Below are positions 18,163 to 28,039 of a DNA stretch of 64,000 nucleotides, piece by piece. The position numbers and the translations under genes are program-made. The first letter of the stretch is position 1, and every line of letters begins with the position of its first letter. The stretch is from Pontibacillus yanchengensis (GTDB lineage: Bacteria > Bacillota > Bacilli > Bacillales > BH030062), in assembly GCF_009856295.1 (NCBI RefSeq), contig NZ_WMEU01000003.1, positions 62,001 through 126,000 on the forward strand, given 5' to 3'. The notes below the pieces were generated by a model, which saw only the letters and a list, made by a program, of their open reading frames with translations, had not been told where the DNA came from and did not search any database.

Positions 18163-19637
18163 TACTGCCACTCTGCTTTCAAATTACCGTCGTCATCAAA
18201 TAGTTTTGCACTGTCTCCATCATTGTTCCAGATATAAGCGCCAGTCCATTCTAGGTAAGATGGAGGATTACTAACAGCATCTCGACCACTCGTTACGTAC
18301 ACTTTTTCTTCTGCCGCGAGAGTATAGTCACTAGGGAATGTATAAGTTTGGTTCCCAGTAACGGATAGAAGTTTCCAGTCACCCAAGTTGGCTGAGGTAT
18401 CATTGGTATTTTCGATGGTCACAATTTCACTATCCAAGCCTACATTAACAATATTAATCACAGATGGTGAAGGTTTAGGATTTGGTTCAACATCAGGGTT
18501 AAATGGTTGTGCTTCTACATCATATGTTTCACCATTTGTTTTAACAACAATATCTCCAGCTTCAGCAGTAGAATACAATTCTGCGCCAGCCTCTTTTAAT
18601 CGTCTTACCACTTCGTCAGTAGGATGACCATAGTTGTTGTCTGCTCCATATGATAGAACACCTACTTCAGGACTTACTTCATCAATAAATGATGGGGCAC
18701 TACCTGTATCTGAACCGTGGTGGGATACTTTTAAGATTTCTGCTTCCACATCATAAGGTTTAGCAATTTCTATTTCATCTTCTGCTTCTGCATCTCCCAT
18801 TAGCATAAAATCAATGTTTCCTCGCGTAACTTTAAGGACGATAGAAGAAGCGTTATTATCGCTAGATTCTTTATCTACGTGTAAAACTTTCACATCAGTT
18901 AGTGGGTCCATTCTAAGATTACTGTCTCTAGTAGCTAAATCAAATGGTATGTCTTTTTGGTCAATAATGTCTAAGTATTCCTCGTACGTTTCCGTGGTGT
19001 GACTCTTACCAGAGTCCAATACACTTTTGACTTCCAATTTCTTCATTACATCAATTAAGCCGCCAATGTGATCGGCATCAGGATGAGTTGCGACAACTTT
19101 ATCAATTGTGCTGATACCAGCTTTCTTTAAGTAGGATACAACTTTTTCACCAGCTGATTTGTCACCACCATCAACCAACATCGTTTTCCCATTGGTGAAT
19201 TCAACTAAGATGCTATCACCTTGTCCTACATCAATGAAGTGAACTTTTAATTGATCCTTCTTGGCAGGGGCAGTGGTAAAATCATGCGTGAATTTGTTTT
19301 CCATGGTTACACCAGATGTGGATTCAAGAGGTAGTACGTATAAGCGGTAATCCTCGCTAGCTCTTAACCCTTCTTCTGGTGGATGGATTTTCAACGTATC
19401 CCCATTAACCTCTACTTTTTCAGGTGGGAACACAACAGCGGGCACATATCCTCCACGATAAGTGTAATAAATCATATCATCCTTAATAGAAGATGGATCT
19501 ATTTCGGTATTAAATTTTACTGTCCAGACCTTATCAACTGGAACATTTTCGCTTGTTTCAAATTGCTCTTGGGCATTCACTGGAACTGCAACTGAAACAA
19601 TAAAAATAAGTGTTAACAATAAGCTTTTTATTTTCAT
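18162..19637 (-). CDS. secreted ComEC-like metallo-beta-lactamase hydrolase with SbsA Ig and lamin-tail domains
   Basis: A signal peptide (about 1-22) is followed by a Big_5 Ig module (about 33-125, VPVDKVWTVKFNTEIDPSS). The MBL domain of ComEC/Rec2 type (about 130-385) carries the metal motif HPDADH at 185-190, DVGQGDSILV and SHHGSDTG. A C-terminal lamin-tail domain (about 392-491) follows. Relatives are extracellular nucleases or phosphodiesterases; ComEC itself degrades one DNA strand during uptake. The lamin tail is often found on secreted nucleases. It probably acts on DNA at the surface. Good GGGAGGT start site; coupled to DUF3006. Confidence 0.88.
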   Translation of the reverse strand: MKIKSLLLTLIFIVSVAVPVNAQEQFETSENVPVDKVWTVKFNTEIDPSSIKDDMIYYTYRGGYVPAVVFPPEKVEVNGDTLKIHPPEEGLRASEDYRLYVLPLESTSGVTMENKFTHDFTTAPAKKDQLKVHFIDVGQGDSILVEFTNGKTMLVDGGDKSAGEKVVSYLKKAGISTIDKVVATHPDADHIGGLIDVMKKLEVKSVLDSGKSHTTETYEEYLDIIDQKDIPFDLATRDSNLRMDPLTDVKVLHVDKESSDNNASSIVLKVTRGNIDFMLMGDAEAEDEIEIAKPYDVEAEILKVSHHGSDTGSAPSFIDEVSPEVGVLSYGADNNYGHPTDEVVRRLKEAGAELYSTAEAGDIVVKTNGETYDVEAQPFNPDVEPNPKPSPSVINIVNVGLDSEIVTIENTNDTSANLGDWKLLSVTGNQTYTFPSDYTLAAEEKVYVTSGRDAVSNPPSYLEWTGAYIWNNDGDSAKLFDDDGNLKAEWQ

Positions 19638-20090
19638 ATTTATACCTCCCTAACGATGCATATTTCTATAGAAGGAAGTTAAATCCTGCAATCACCTAGA
19701 TATTAACAGTCAGAAGAATTCTGTTTTGTAATCTTCATATTTTTGATTAGCCTATCCGTATCTTTTGAAGCATCACTATGTTTCATACCTTCTTTCATCT
19801 TCAGGGCGATTTTTTGTAATTGTTTTCTTTTAAGGGACAACTTAAATCATCTTCTTTCTTGTGATATTTAATTCTTTTAATAAATATTGGTGATATCTCT
19901 CAAACAAAAAGTGTAGAAGGCTGGTAGAGAGTGTGAAACAACGTAGAAGATTTTTGTGTATTTCCTTATTATATAGAGCTTCTTAATATATTTCTATGTT
20001 TTGAAAAAAGAAAAATAATGAATAACATCAATGAACCTTTAAGTAATAAGACCTATAACAGTATAGATACTGTTCCGTAAAAATGGTAGT
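19638..20090. other. intergenic region with a gene scrap
   Basis: No intact gene is seen. The minus strand holds the Spo0E-like scrap described separately; the rest is AT-rich without recognisable structure. Confidence 0.4.
19703..19890 (-). pseudogene. Spo0E-like phosphatase scrap
   Basis: A minus-strand frame without a usable start reads KRKQLQKIALKMKEGMKHSD, then a SKDTDRLIKNMK segment, to a stop at 19703. The spacing resembles Spo0E-type proteins (R-x-x-(L/M)...G-(M/L)-x-H...S-x-x-(L/T)-D-x-L-I). The core Ser-Gln-Leu-Asp motif is degraded. Relic or chance; low confidence. Confidence 0.3.
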
Positions 20091-23000
20091 ATGGGTTTAA
20101 TTGGAATTTTCAACCTGCTTGAAGGGGGATATAGTTTGTTTAAAAAGCTATATATACAACTAAGATTATTGATATATTCACCACAGATTAATCAACAATT
20201 AAAAGAGTTAGAAAAAAAGACAAAAGATTTAGAGTTGAGACAAAGAGAGATAAACAATACAAAAGTTATGATTTCAGATGACTACATGGTTAATGTAGAG
20301 AAGGACCATGAATATATCTTAAGGTATGTAGAAGGCGGAAGTTGTTTTGCTTTTCATAATAAAGCCAATCAAATGATTAAGGATCTACCATCAGATTCTA
20401 CACCACAAAAAATTGACCTATTACAAAATCAATACATAGAGCTTTGTGATAATTATAACAGTGAGTTTCTAAGGCTTAAGAATAGCATAGACCAGATTAA
20501 CGAGACACTAAAACCTTACTACGCTGGAGTAGAAAGCTATCATGAGGAGATAGCTAATCTTAAGAGGGATTATTTTGCTAATTCTTCATTACAAACTATG
20601 AAAATAGAATATGAAGATATTTATAGTTTCTTTAAGGATGCTGGACCTGTAACCAATATGGTAGAAACATTCTTGGATACGTATCCTAATTTGGATTCAC
20701 TCGTGAAAGATTGGAATAAGGAGTACGTAGTTAAGGAGTTAAAGAATAATGATGTATTATTCAATAATATAGACGGTAAATCTTTAGATGAACAACAAAG
20801 AAGAGCTGTAATTGTTGATGAGGATAATAATTTAGTAGTTGCAGGTGCTGGGTCTGGAAAGACATTAACAATCTCTGGAAAGGTAAGATATCTAGTTGAG
20901 ACGAAAAACATAGACCCTGAAGAAATATTTTTGGTAACTTTTACGAAAAAAGCTGCTGGTGAGATGGAGGAGCGAATAAAGAAAAAGCTAAACATTAATG
21001 TTGAGGCAAGTACTTTTCATAAGCTAGGTATGAATATTATTGGTAAGACGAGCAATAACAAACCAGATGTTCAAGATGAACCGAAGGAGATTATAAATAA
21101 ATACTTTGAAAACGATTTATATGATGATCCAGAACAGTTAAAGAAGATTATCGAGTATTTTGGTTATTATATCAATGTTCCTAAGGATATGGAGGAATTC
21201 GATAATCTTGGAGAATATTATGATCACTATAAACAATTGGAATTTGAAACGCTTAGAAGCAAGTATGAAGAAAATAAATATATTCAAGAGAGTTCTCAAA
21301 GATTAAAACGTTATAAAAGAACTTTAAGCGGTGAAAAAGTAAAAAGTCTAGAAGAAGTGATGATTGCCAACTTCTTATTCTTAAATGGCGTTAATTATCA
21401 ATATGAAGAAGCATATAAATACTCTACCTCTGATGCATACAGGAGACAATACAAACCTGATTTCTATCTTCCTGATTATGATATCTATATTGAACATTTT
21501 GGTATAAACAAAGATAATCAGGTACCTTGGTTAAATGAATTCTATGAGAAAGAATATCTAGAGGGTATGGAATGGAAGAGGCAAGTACATGCTCAGAACA
21601 GAACAAATCTAATAGAAACCTATTCGTACCTAACCAATGATGGTGTTCTTTTAGAAACACTTCGTCAAAAATTATTACGAGCAGGAGTAAAGTTCAAAGA
21701 AGTCGATTTCATCGACATCTTTAATAAGATATATGATACAGAAAACTCCAATCACTTTACGGAATTCGTGAATTTTGTATCTACTTTTATTAATTTATTC
21801 AAATCTAATGGTTACGACTATGACATGTTTGATGAGTTAAAGAAGCTAGCGCCCAAGGACCACAGTTTTTCTTTTCATCGAACGAACTTGTTCATCGATA
21901 TTGTTAAACCTGTCTATGAATATTACCAAAATGCTCTGAAAGAACAACACCAAATCGACTTCAACGATATGATAAATGATGCTACGGATGCAGTTGAATC
22001 AGGTGAAGTGAATTTCCCATATAAATACCTCATTATTGATGAGTATCAAGATATCTCAGTTAGTCGATTTAATTTGATTAATGCCATAAAGAAGAGAACT
22101 AATGCCAAAGTGATGGCTGTTGGAGATGATTGGCAATCTATATATCGCTTTGCGGGTTCAGACTTAAGTTTATTTACAAAGTTCCAGGAGTATTTTGGAT
22201 TTAGCGAAATGTTGAAAATCGAAAATACCTATCGCAATTCTCAAGAACTCATTAACTTTGCTGGCGAATTTGTCATGAAAAACAATCAACAAATTAAGAA
22301 AAACTTACAGTCTGCCAAAAGAGAGGAAGAGCCAATTAAAGTAATTAAATACAACGGGTTAACTACTCAAGAAGATGGAACAGATTTAATAGATGCTTTT
22401 CTCAAAGTTATTGAAAAGGTTGTTCAGAGCTATGGGGAAGACGCTGAAGTTATGCTTTTAGGGAGAACAAATTATGACATCAAATTCTTGGATCAATACT
22501 CTGAATTTAAGATAACTAAGAATAATAATGTAACTTACAGCAAGTATCCAAATTTGAATATGTTCTTTTTAACAGTACACAAATCCAAAGGTCTTGAAGC
22601 GGATAATGTGATAATTATTAATGGTAAAAATGATTTATTAGGATTTCCCAACCGTATATCAGATGATCCTCTGTTGTCATTGGTTCTAACTGAACAGGAT
22701 GAATTTACTTTTGCAGAAGAACGAAGACTTTTCTATGTTGCACTCACTAGAACTAAGAACAAAACATTTATTTTAGCTCCTGAGATTAATGAATCTATCT
22801 TTGTGAAGGAATTAATTGAAAAACAACATGTTGATTATGAGCTGGTAAGTGACAGAGTCACGCTTACCAATAATCCAAAGTGTCCTAAGTGTGTACAAGG
22901 TTTTCTTCTAACAAGAGAGAATAGTAGGAACAATAAACAGTTTCTTGGTTGTAGTAATTATCCTAAGTGTAATCACACAATTAATGATGTCAGAGTTATC

Positions 23001-23126
23001 AATGACCAGGTAATTTGTTCAAACTGCAAAGGATATATGGTCTTACGAAATGGACCTTACGGGGAATTCTACGGTTGTAGTAATTATCCTAGTTGTACAA
23101 ACAAGCTAAAATTAGCTGAATTATAG
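20091..23126 (+). CDS. UvrD/Rep-type superfamily I helicase with inserted PD-(D/E)XK-like domain and C-terminal zinc fingers
   Basis: A 1011-residue protein with an N-terminal coiled-coil-rich region (1-230). The SF1 helicase core shows Walker A VVAGAGSGKTLT (about 248), Walker B IIDEYQD (about 648), VGDDWQSIYRF, TVHKSKGLEADNV and RRLFYVALTRTK. Between the first helicase motifs lies a segment (about 415-480) with E in LEEVMIANFL, PD in YKPDFYLPDYD and E in IYIEHFG, the order of a PD-(D/E)XK nuclease; the last residue is His rather than Lys. Two topoisomerase-type C4 zinc fingers end the protein (CPKC about 931, CSNC about 976). The 20091 ATG has a poor ribosome site. A TTG at 20136 has AGGGGG 7 bases upstream and could be the true start. 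Confidence 0.85.
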   Translation: MGLIGIFNLLEGGYSLFKKLYIQLRLLIYSPQINQQLKELEKKTKDLELRQREINNTKVMISDDYMVNVEKDHEYILRYVEGGSCFAFHNKANQMIKDLPSDSTPQKIDLLQNQYIELCDNYNSEFLRLKNSIDQINETLKPYYAGVESYHEEIANLKRDYFANSSLQTMKIEYEDIYSFFKDAGPVTNMVETFLDTYPNLDSLVKDWNKEYVVKELKNNDVLFNNIDGKSLDEQQRRAVIVDEDNNLVVAGAGSGKTLTISGKVRYLVETKNIDPEEIFLVTFTKKAAGEMEERIKKKLNINVEASTFHKLGMNIIGKTSNNKPDVQDEPKEIINKYFENDLYDDPEQLKKIIEYFGYYINVPKDMEEFDNLGEYYDHYKQLEFETLRSKYEENKYIQESSQRLKRYKRTLSGEKVKSLEEVMIANFLFLNGVNYQYEEAYKYSTSDAYRRQYKPDFYLPDYDIYIEHFGINKDNQVPWLNEFYEKEYLEGMEWKRQVHAQNRTNLIETYSYLTNDGVLLETLRQKLLRAGVKFKEVDFIDIFNKIYDTENSNHFTEFVNFVSTFINLFKSNGYDYDMFDELKKLAPKDHSFSFHRTNLFIDIVKPVYEYYQNALKEQHQIDFNDMINDATDAVESGEVNFPYKYLIIDEYQDISVSRFNLINAIKKRTNAKVMAVGDDWQSIYRFAGSDLSLFTKFQEYFGFSEMLKIENTYRNSQELINFAGEFVMKNNQQIKKNLQSAKREEEPIKVIKYNGLTTQEDGTDLIDAFLKVIEKVVQSYGEDAEVMLLGRTNYDIKFLDQYSEFKITKNNNVTYSKYPNLNMFFLTVHKSKGLEADNVIIINGKNDLLGFPNRISDDPLLSLVLTEQDEFTFAEERRLFYVALTRTKNKTFILAPEINESIFVKELIEKQHVDYELVSDRVTLTNNPKCPKCVQGFLLTRENSRNNKQFLGCSNYPKCNHTINDVRVINDQVICSNCKGYMVLRNGPYGEFYGCSNYPSCTNKLKLAEL

Positions 23127-23146
23127 GGTGTTTTTGAGGTGTTAAT

Positions 23147-24342
23147 ATGAAACAAGATTCAAATCAAGAGCTATATCTAAAGATTTCAAGGTTCCTTTCA
23201 AACAACGAATTATTGTTTGAATTAAATTCATCATTAAGAGAGTTTAATCCTTTCAAAGTCTTAAAAGTTGATCAGTATGAGATTCGACATTCTAATATGT
23301 TAGCCTGGTTGCTTGATCCTAAGGAGAATCATGATATAGGAGATTTATTCTTAAAAAAATTTCCTCTGAACTGTTATGTGATACCCCAGCTTTATCTATA
23401 ACAGACATTTTATATAATGATTTTTCTGATGGAGTTGTAGCAAGAGAGTGGAGAAATATTGACTTAATGTTTGTATCCAAGAAGCATAAACGGGTTCTTT
23501 TCTTTGAAAACAAAGATCATGCTAGTTTGGCTAATCATCAATTAGATACTTATTTACAAAGAGTAAAGACACATTATCCAGACATGGAGCATTACATCCC
23601 CGTTTATTTAACACTAACTGGTGAAGATGCTCCCCATAATGATTATTATAGTCTAGGGTATAAGACCATTATTGATATTTTAAAGTCCATCATCATGCAA
23701 TCTAAAAAGAGAATGGATGCAAAAATAATGGATTTTATTCAATACTACATAAGGGTTCTGGAGGATTTAACGATGGAAGATGAGAAATTAGTTCAGCTTT
23801 GTAAGGATATTTATAAGCAAAACAAGGACGCAATAGATGCAATTATTGAATATGGCATTGATGATAGTACACAGTTTAATGAAGCGGTACAAGAGGTTAT
23901 GTCACATTACGATATTATTGATCATCAAAAAGATAAGAGATTCTTTAACAATCATAAGGAATATTGGTTTACACCGAATAGCTTTGCTAAACAATTAGGT
24001 GAGTTAACTTCCAATTGGAAATCACCTTATCCTATTGCTTACTTCTTCGCAAAAGAAGAAAGTAAACTAAAGCTTATATTAAAGGTTGGTCCTATTAAAG
24101 ATGGTCAAGAACGTCTTGATTTATTAAATAAGATAAATAACAACGACCCTAATGACTATTTTAAGATTAGGGGTGAAGCTTTAAAGTATCAAACTGTAAA
24201 ACATACAAAGATTAGGACTAGAAGTATAGATGTTAGTGATTAGGATGATTTTGATCATGTTAAATCAAAAGTTAAACACTTGATAGGTACCGTATTTACA
24301 TATAACGAAGTAAACAAAGAGATTACAAGCAATATTTTATAG
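23147..24342 (+). pseudogene. PD-(D/E)XK nuclease family gene (PDDEXK_4-like), frameshift plus in-frame stop
   Basis: Starts 20 bases after the helicase with a GAGGTG site. The first frame gives YEIRHSNMLAWLLDPKENHD, the family signature, and goes out of frame at a run of seven A (23353-23359). One extra A restores continuity through ISSELLCDTPALS and AREWRNIDLMFVSKK to VLFFENKDHASLANHQLDTY, which holds the catalytic E-x-K. A TAG at 24241 then interrupts the frame, which continues for about 32 more codons to 24342. Intact, it would be about 397 residues. As sequenced it cannot make full-length nuclease. The gene pair with the helicase suggests a DNA-defence or repair unit, now possibly inactive. 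Confidence 0.75.
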
Positions 24343-24375
24343 AACAAATAAGTTGCAAAAATGAACACATTTTAT

Positions 24376-24408
24376 ACCTTCTCGGTTCTCCGAGAAGGTT
24401 TTTTAGTT
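24376..24408 (+). terminator. terminator after the helicase-nuclease pair
   Basis: CCTTCTCGG TTCT CCGAGAAGG followed by TTTTTT. Confidence 0.8.
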
Positions 24409-24500
24409 ATATAAGAATCATATCTTTTTTCCCATATTTAAGCATGATACCATATTAAGGAAATGTTTTGGTTTATTGAATATTAGTGGAGGACATGTAG

Positions 24501-25130
24501 ATGAGTAGAATTTATTTTTTAACAATGTGGGTATTGGTTATTGCAATCTTAACAGCTTGTTCAGAAGGTCGAGTGAATAATAATAGTAATAAACCTTTAC
24601 CTGCTGAAAATCAACCACTTATGACTACTAGTGAGCAAGATGCGCAATCTAGCGAAAATAATGGTGAAAGTGAAACACAAAAAACTGATTGGACTGCTTA
24701 TAAGATTGATAAAAAAGACACTTTCAAAAAAGTAAAATTCACTATTTCAGATGTTGCAGTTACAGATAATTATCAAAACACAAATGAAGATGGTGAGACG
24801 TCTGCGGTAAGCATAAAAATTAAAATCGAGAACACCTCTGAGAATGAAGTTTATAACACCTATCCTGACCAAATGACATTAGTTACCTCAACAGGAGAAC
24901 AAATCAACAACCCTGTTTATACAAATAATACCAACCGATTGGGTGGCAAAATTCATGAAGGGGTTGTAAAAAATGGTATGGTAACATGGGCTTTGCAGAA
25001 AGGAAATGTTGATGAAATTGTGTGGGTGAAATTACAATGGAAATCAGATGAGATGGTAGGATCAAATGAAGATATTTCAAGGGATAGTTTCAAAACGCAC
25101 TCCATGAAAATAGTACTACCAAAATATTAG
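24501..25130 (+). CDS. lipoprotein with DUF4352-like domain
   Basis: A lipoprotein signal with lipobox ILTAC (Cys at about 20) precedes a polar Asn/Glu-rich linker and a C-terminal Ig-like domain (about 73-205). The VSIKIKIENTSENEVYNTYP strand pattern and the late PDQMTLVTSTGEQ segment are typical of DUF4352-type extracellular domains. Role unknown, probably surface-exposed. Start supported by GGAGG. Own terminator. Confidence 0.7.
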   Translation: MSRIYFLTMWVLVIAILTACSEGRVNNNSNKPLPAENQPLMTTSEQDAQSSENNGESETQKTDWTAYKIDKKDTFKKVKFTISDVAVTDNYQNTNEDGETSAVSIKIKIENTSENEVYNTYPDQMTLVTSTGEQINNPVYTNNTNRLGGKIHEGVVKNGMVTWALQKGNVDEIVWVKLQWKSDEMVGSNEDISRDSFKTHSMKIVLPKY

Positions 25131-25136
25131 ATTTAT

Positions 25137-25171
25137 AAAATGGCTAAGTTTAGACTTAGCCATTTTATATT
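25137..25171 (+). terminator. terminator of the 24501 gene
   Basis: AAAATGGCTAAGT / ACTTAGCCATTTT stem followed by a T-rich sequence. Confidence 0.75.
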
Positions 25172-25405
25172 TTCTGAATTAAGCAATTAGAATAAGGATC
25201 TTTAATTTATCTTTTAATTTGTCCCCATACTGAATGAAAAAGAGTATTATTTATCTCTGTTAGATGTTGTTTCAAATCACGTTAATTTAAGGATTTGAGA
25301 GTATATGTAACATTCTTCTTTGGATTTACATGAATTAAAAATATCTTATAAATAGATAGGAAAAGGTATAATCTCTATCTTGTTTTCCGTGTTTTTGAAT
25401 TTTTC

Positions 25406-26171
25406 GGTTGTCGACTTCAAAAATTAAATCCGACGAAAAATCGGGTTCAAAATCTATCATTATTAGTCTGAAATTGTAGATTGATAGTATAGTTTGAAAG
25501 AAAAGATGCAGATTGCTGATAGGGAAATGGGGGTGGGTTAGGAATGATGGCATGCTAAATAAACCTTTTAAGGTAATGTTTCAAAAAGGCTAAGAGCGTT
25601 TGGATATTATATGTAACTAAGAGACTCTTTTGTAGGTGTGATATAAGCCACCTAACACTGGAGTCTCTTCTAATTTGCTTTCTTCTAAACTTATTGGCAA
25701 ATAGGTTGGAGAGAGATTAGGTGTCTTCCCGTTGATTCCTTGATGTGTGCGATAATTGTTGTAGTATGTATAAAAGATTTCCAGGAATCGATCTGCTTTT
25801 GGGTTGGGGTTTTACGTATATTTGGTAAGTACTTAGCAATGGTGTTAGGAGCTGGGATATTTTTAAATCCTAAAATAGCCAGTCTGTCGTGAATCTTTTC
25901 CAGAGAATGTAGGGATTTTCTTTATGTACTTTTTTGATTGTCGATTCTTTCGATAATGTAGGACGACCGGGTTTTTGTGATTTACGTTTCCAAAATCGTT
26001 TAAATGCTGTGCGATGCCATTTAATCACGGTTCAGATTTCACAATGATAAGGGAAACTTTCCAACCACTATGTATCTTCGAAAGAATACCCCATAACTGT
26101 CTGAATGACTGGTTCGGTCTTGGCTTTGGTAGCTGGTTTTTTTGATAGTGATGGTTATAGATGGACAGCTG
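25406..26171 (-). pseudogene. degraded copy of the 9760-11053 IS element
   Basis: Sequence from 25406 tracks the intact IS from its left end through the transposase 3' end. It then jumps at about 25766 from the position equivalent to 10118 to that equivalent to 10528, losing about 410 bases that carry the whole DDE catalytic core. It resumes to 26171, where homology stops, with several small indels. It cannot encode an active transposase. Confidence 0.75.
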
Positions 26172-26274
26172 GAAATTTAGCAAAAGAATCTACCAAAAAA
26201 TAATTAAAGATGTAAAAATAGAATAGATTAATAGAGGGGAAGTGGAAAGGAAAGCATGACATAAGGAAAATAAG

Positions 26275-26582
26275 ATATTGAGGCATGACAAATAAGCCTT
26301 TCAGTTTTAATAAGTTTTAAAAGGCTTGGTGTTTTGAGTTAGAACTGATTATTAAGTGACTCTCTTATAAGTGTGATATAAGCCACTTAAAACAGTCATT
26401 ATCGTGTATGATATATTTCGATGTTTTACCTTAGGACGTTGCATTACGTAACTGTTGTTTAACCCAATTCATATTTGGATGCTTGCTTACACCAAATTGG
26501 ATTATTCGGCGTGTTTTATGCTGGATGATAATGAACACATATAAGACTTCCATCTTAATAGTTGGAACGGTTAGAGAGTCTA
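26275..26582 (-). pseudogene. second, more diverged fragment of the same IS family
   Basis: GAGTGTGATATAAGCCAC-like left-end sequence and a transposase segment matching the region around 10360-10500 (GCATTACGTAACTGTTG, ATGATAATGAACACATATAA) are recognisable but diverged and truncated at both ends. Together with the copy at 25406 it forms an IS graveyard upstream of the amine oxidase gene. Confidence 0.6.
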
Positions 26583-26941
26583 CTATAAATTCATAGTAGT
26601 GAAATAATAATACTTAAGTATGTTTATTTGAATAAAAATGTAGTTGGCTAGTATAAGCCAAAATACAATGACATCTAGTCTCGATAGATTAAGGAGCTCA
26701 GCAGTAGGGGGCAAATTTATGATACTAAACGCTATGTTGATTAGAATAGTTGTCTGGATGGGGCTGTAGGCTGTAAGGTTTTCTGTTAGCTTTGTTCACC
26801 ATTGCATGAACTTGAGCAAGCAAGGATTGACTATCAACAATCTTACCTAATTTTGTTTGCCAGACAATTGTTATATTGTATGGCTTTTTTGAGCGTGTTA
26901 TGATGATGCAAACTAAAACACAGGCAGAAGGAGAAAAAAAT

Positions 26942-28039
26942 ATGAATAATCCTGTAATCATTGTAGGTGCGGGTTTAAGTGGCCTACGTGCTGCTTCACT
27001 ACTTACAAAACAAGGCATTAACTGTAGGGTTCTAGAGGCTAGAGACAGGATTGGTGGTAGGGTTTTGAGTACTTCAGTCCCAAATAGACCTGACTTAGGC
27101 AGTTTTGACCTTGGTCCCACGTGGTTTTGGCCACAGTATGAGAGCTATATGGATAATATTGTTAAAGAACTTAACTTAGAAACATTTGACCAATATAAGG
27201 AAGGCGAAATACTTATAGAACGGTTTCAAATAAAACCTCCAGAGCGCTGTTTATTAAAAGAAAATTCTGATGAAAAATGGGTTCGATTGACGGGAGGCGT
27301 TCAGTCTCTTATTGATGCTCTAGCAGAGACTATCCCCAGTGAAATAGTTGAGCTAGAAACACAAGTTAAGAAAATTCAGCAGAATGAAACTGGTGAGGTT
27401 ACGGTTGAAGCAGAACTTGCTGATGGGAAAAGGGAAAGAATTCCGGCTAGTTCTATTATTTTAGCATTGCCACCACGTCTTGTGGCGCAACACATTGAAT
27501 TTTCGCCTTCCCTCCCTCCAAGTCTTATGGCTGATATAGAAAATAAGCCTACGTGGATGGCGGGACAGGCCAAAGTAGTTGCAGTCTATGATCGTCCCTT
27601 CTGGAGAGAATCAGGACTTTCTGGATATGTATTGAGTGGCGTTGGTCCCTTAGAAGAAATATATGATGCTTCTCCTAATAAAGGCTCTGGTGCATTATTT
27701 GGTTTCTTCGGAATGCCTGCAGAAGCACGTAAAAAAATGGGTCAAGATAAAACATTACAGTTGGTTGTTGACCAGTTAGTTAAACTATATGGAAATGAAG
27801 CTAAAAACGTTAAGTCTATTTTTTATAAAGATTGGTCCAGTGATTCTGAAACAGCTGTTGAGGAAGACTTTAATCCTCTTAAAAATTACGAGAGTTATGG
27901 TCAACCACCAGTAGAAGGCGTTTGGGATAAGAAGATTATTTTTGCTGGTACAGAGACAAATGCACAATTTAGTGGACATCTTGAAGGAGCACTTCGATCA
28001 GCTGAACAGGCAGTATTGGATATAAATAGATATTCTTAG
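26942..28039 (+). CDS. FAD-dependent flavin monoamine oxidase-like protein
   Basis: A 365-residue flavoenzyme. The N-terminal dinucleotide-binding motif VGAGLSGLRAASLL (about residues 8-21) is followed by LEARDRIGGRVLS, and the second FAD motif AGTETNAQFSGHLEGALRSAEQA stands at the C-terminus, as in the amine oxidase family (oxidation of amines with H2O2 release). Substrate cannot be predicted. The start is set by AAGGAG before the ATG at 26942; the frame runs open to 26876 without a ribosome site there. It is a little shorter than typical monoamine oxidases (about 430-460). Confidence 0.8.
   Translation: MNNPVIIVGAGLSGLRAASLLTKQGINCRVLEARDRIGGRVLSTSVPNRPDLGSFDLGPTWFWPQYESYMDNIVKELNLETFDQYKEGEILIERFQIKPPERCLLKENSDEKWVRLTGGVQSLIDALAETIPSEIVELETQVKKIQQNETGEVTVEAELADGKRERIPASSIILALPPRLVAQHIEFSPSLPPSLMADIENKPTWMAGQAKVVAVYDRPFWRESGLSGYVLSGVGPLEEIYDASPNKGSGALFGFFGMPAEARKKMGQDKTLQLVVDQLVKLYGNEAKNVKSIFYKDWSSDSETAVEEDFNPLKNYESYGQPPVEGVWDKKIIFAGTETNAQFSGHLEGALRSAEQAVLDINRYS

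Noticed and set aside
26725..27120. Minus-strand ORF of 131 codons overlapping the start of the amine oxidase gene
   Set aside because: Most of it is antisense to the FAD-binding N-terminus of the oxidase and it has no ribosome site; the non-overlapping end looks partly coding but matches nothing I know.
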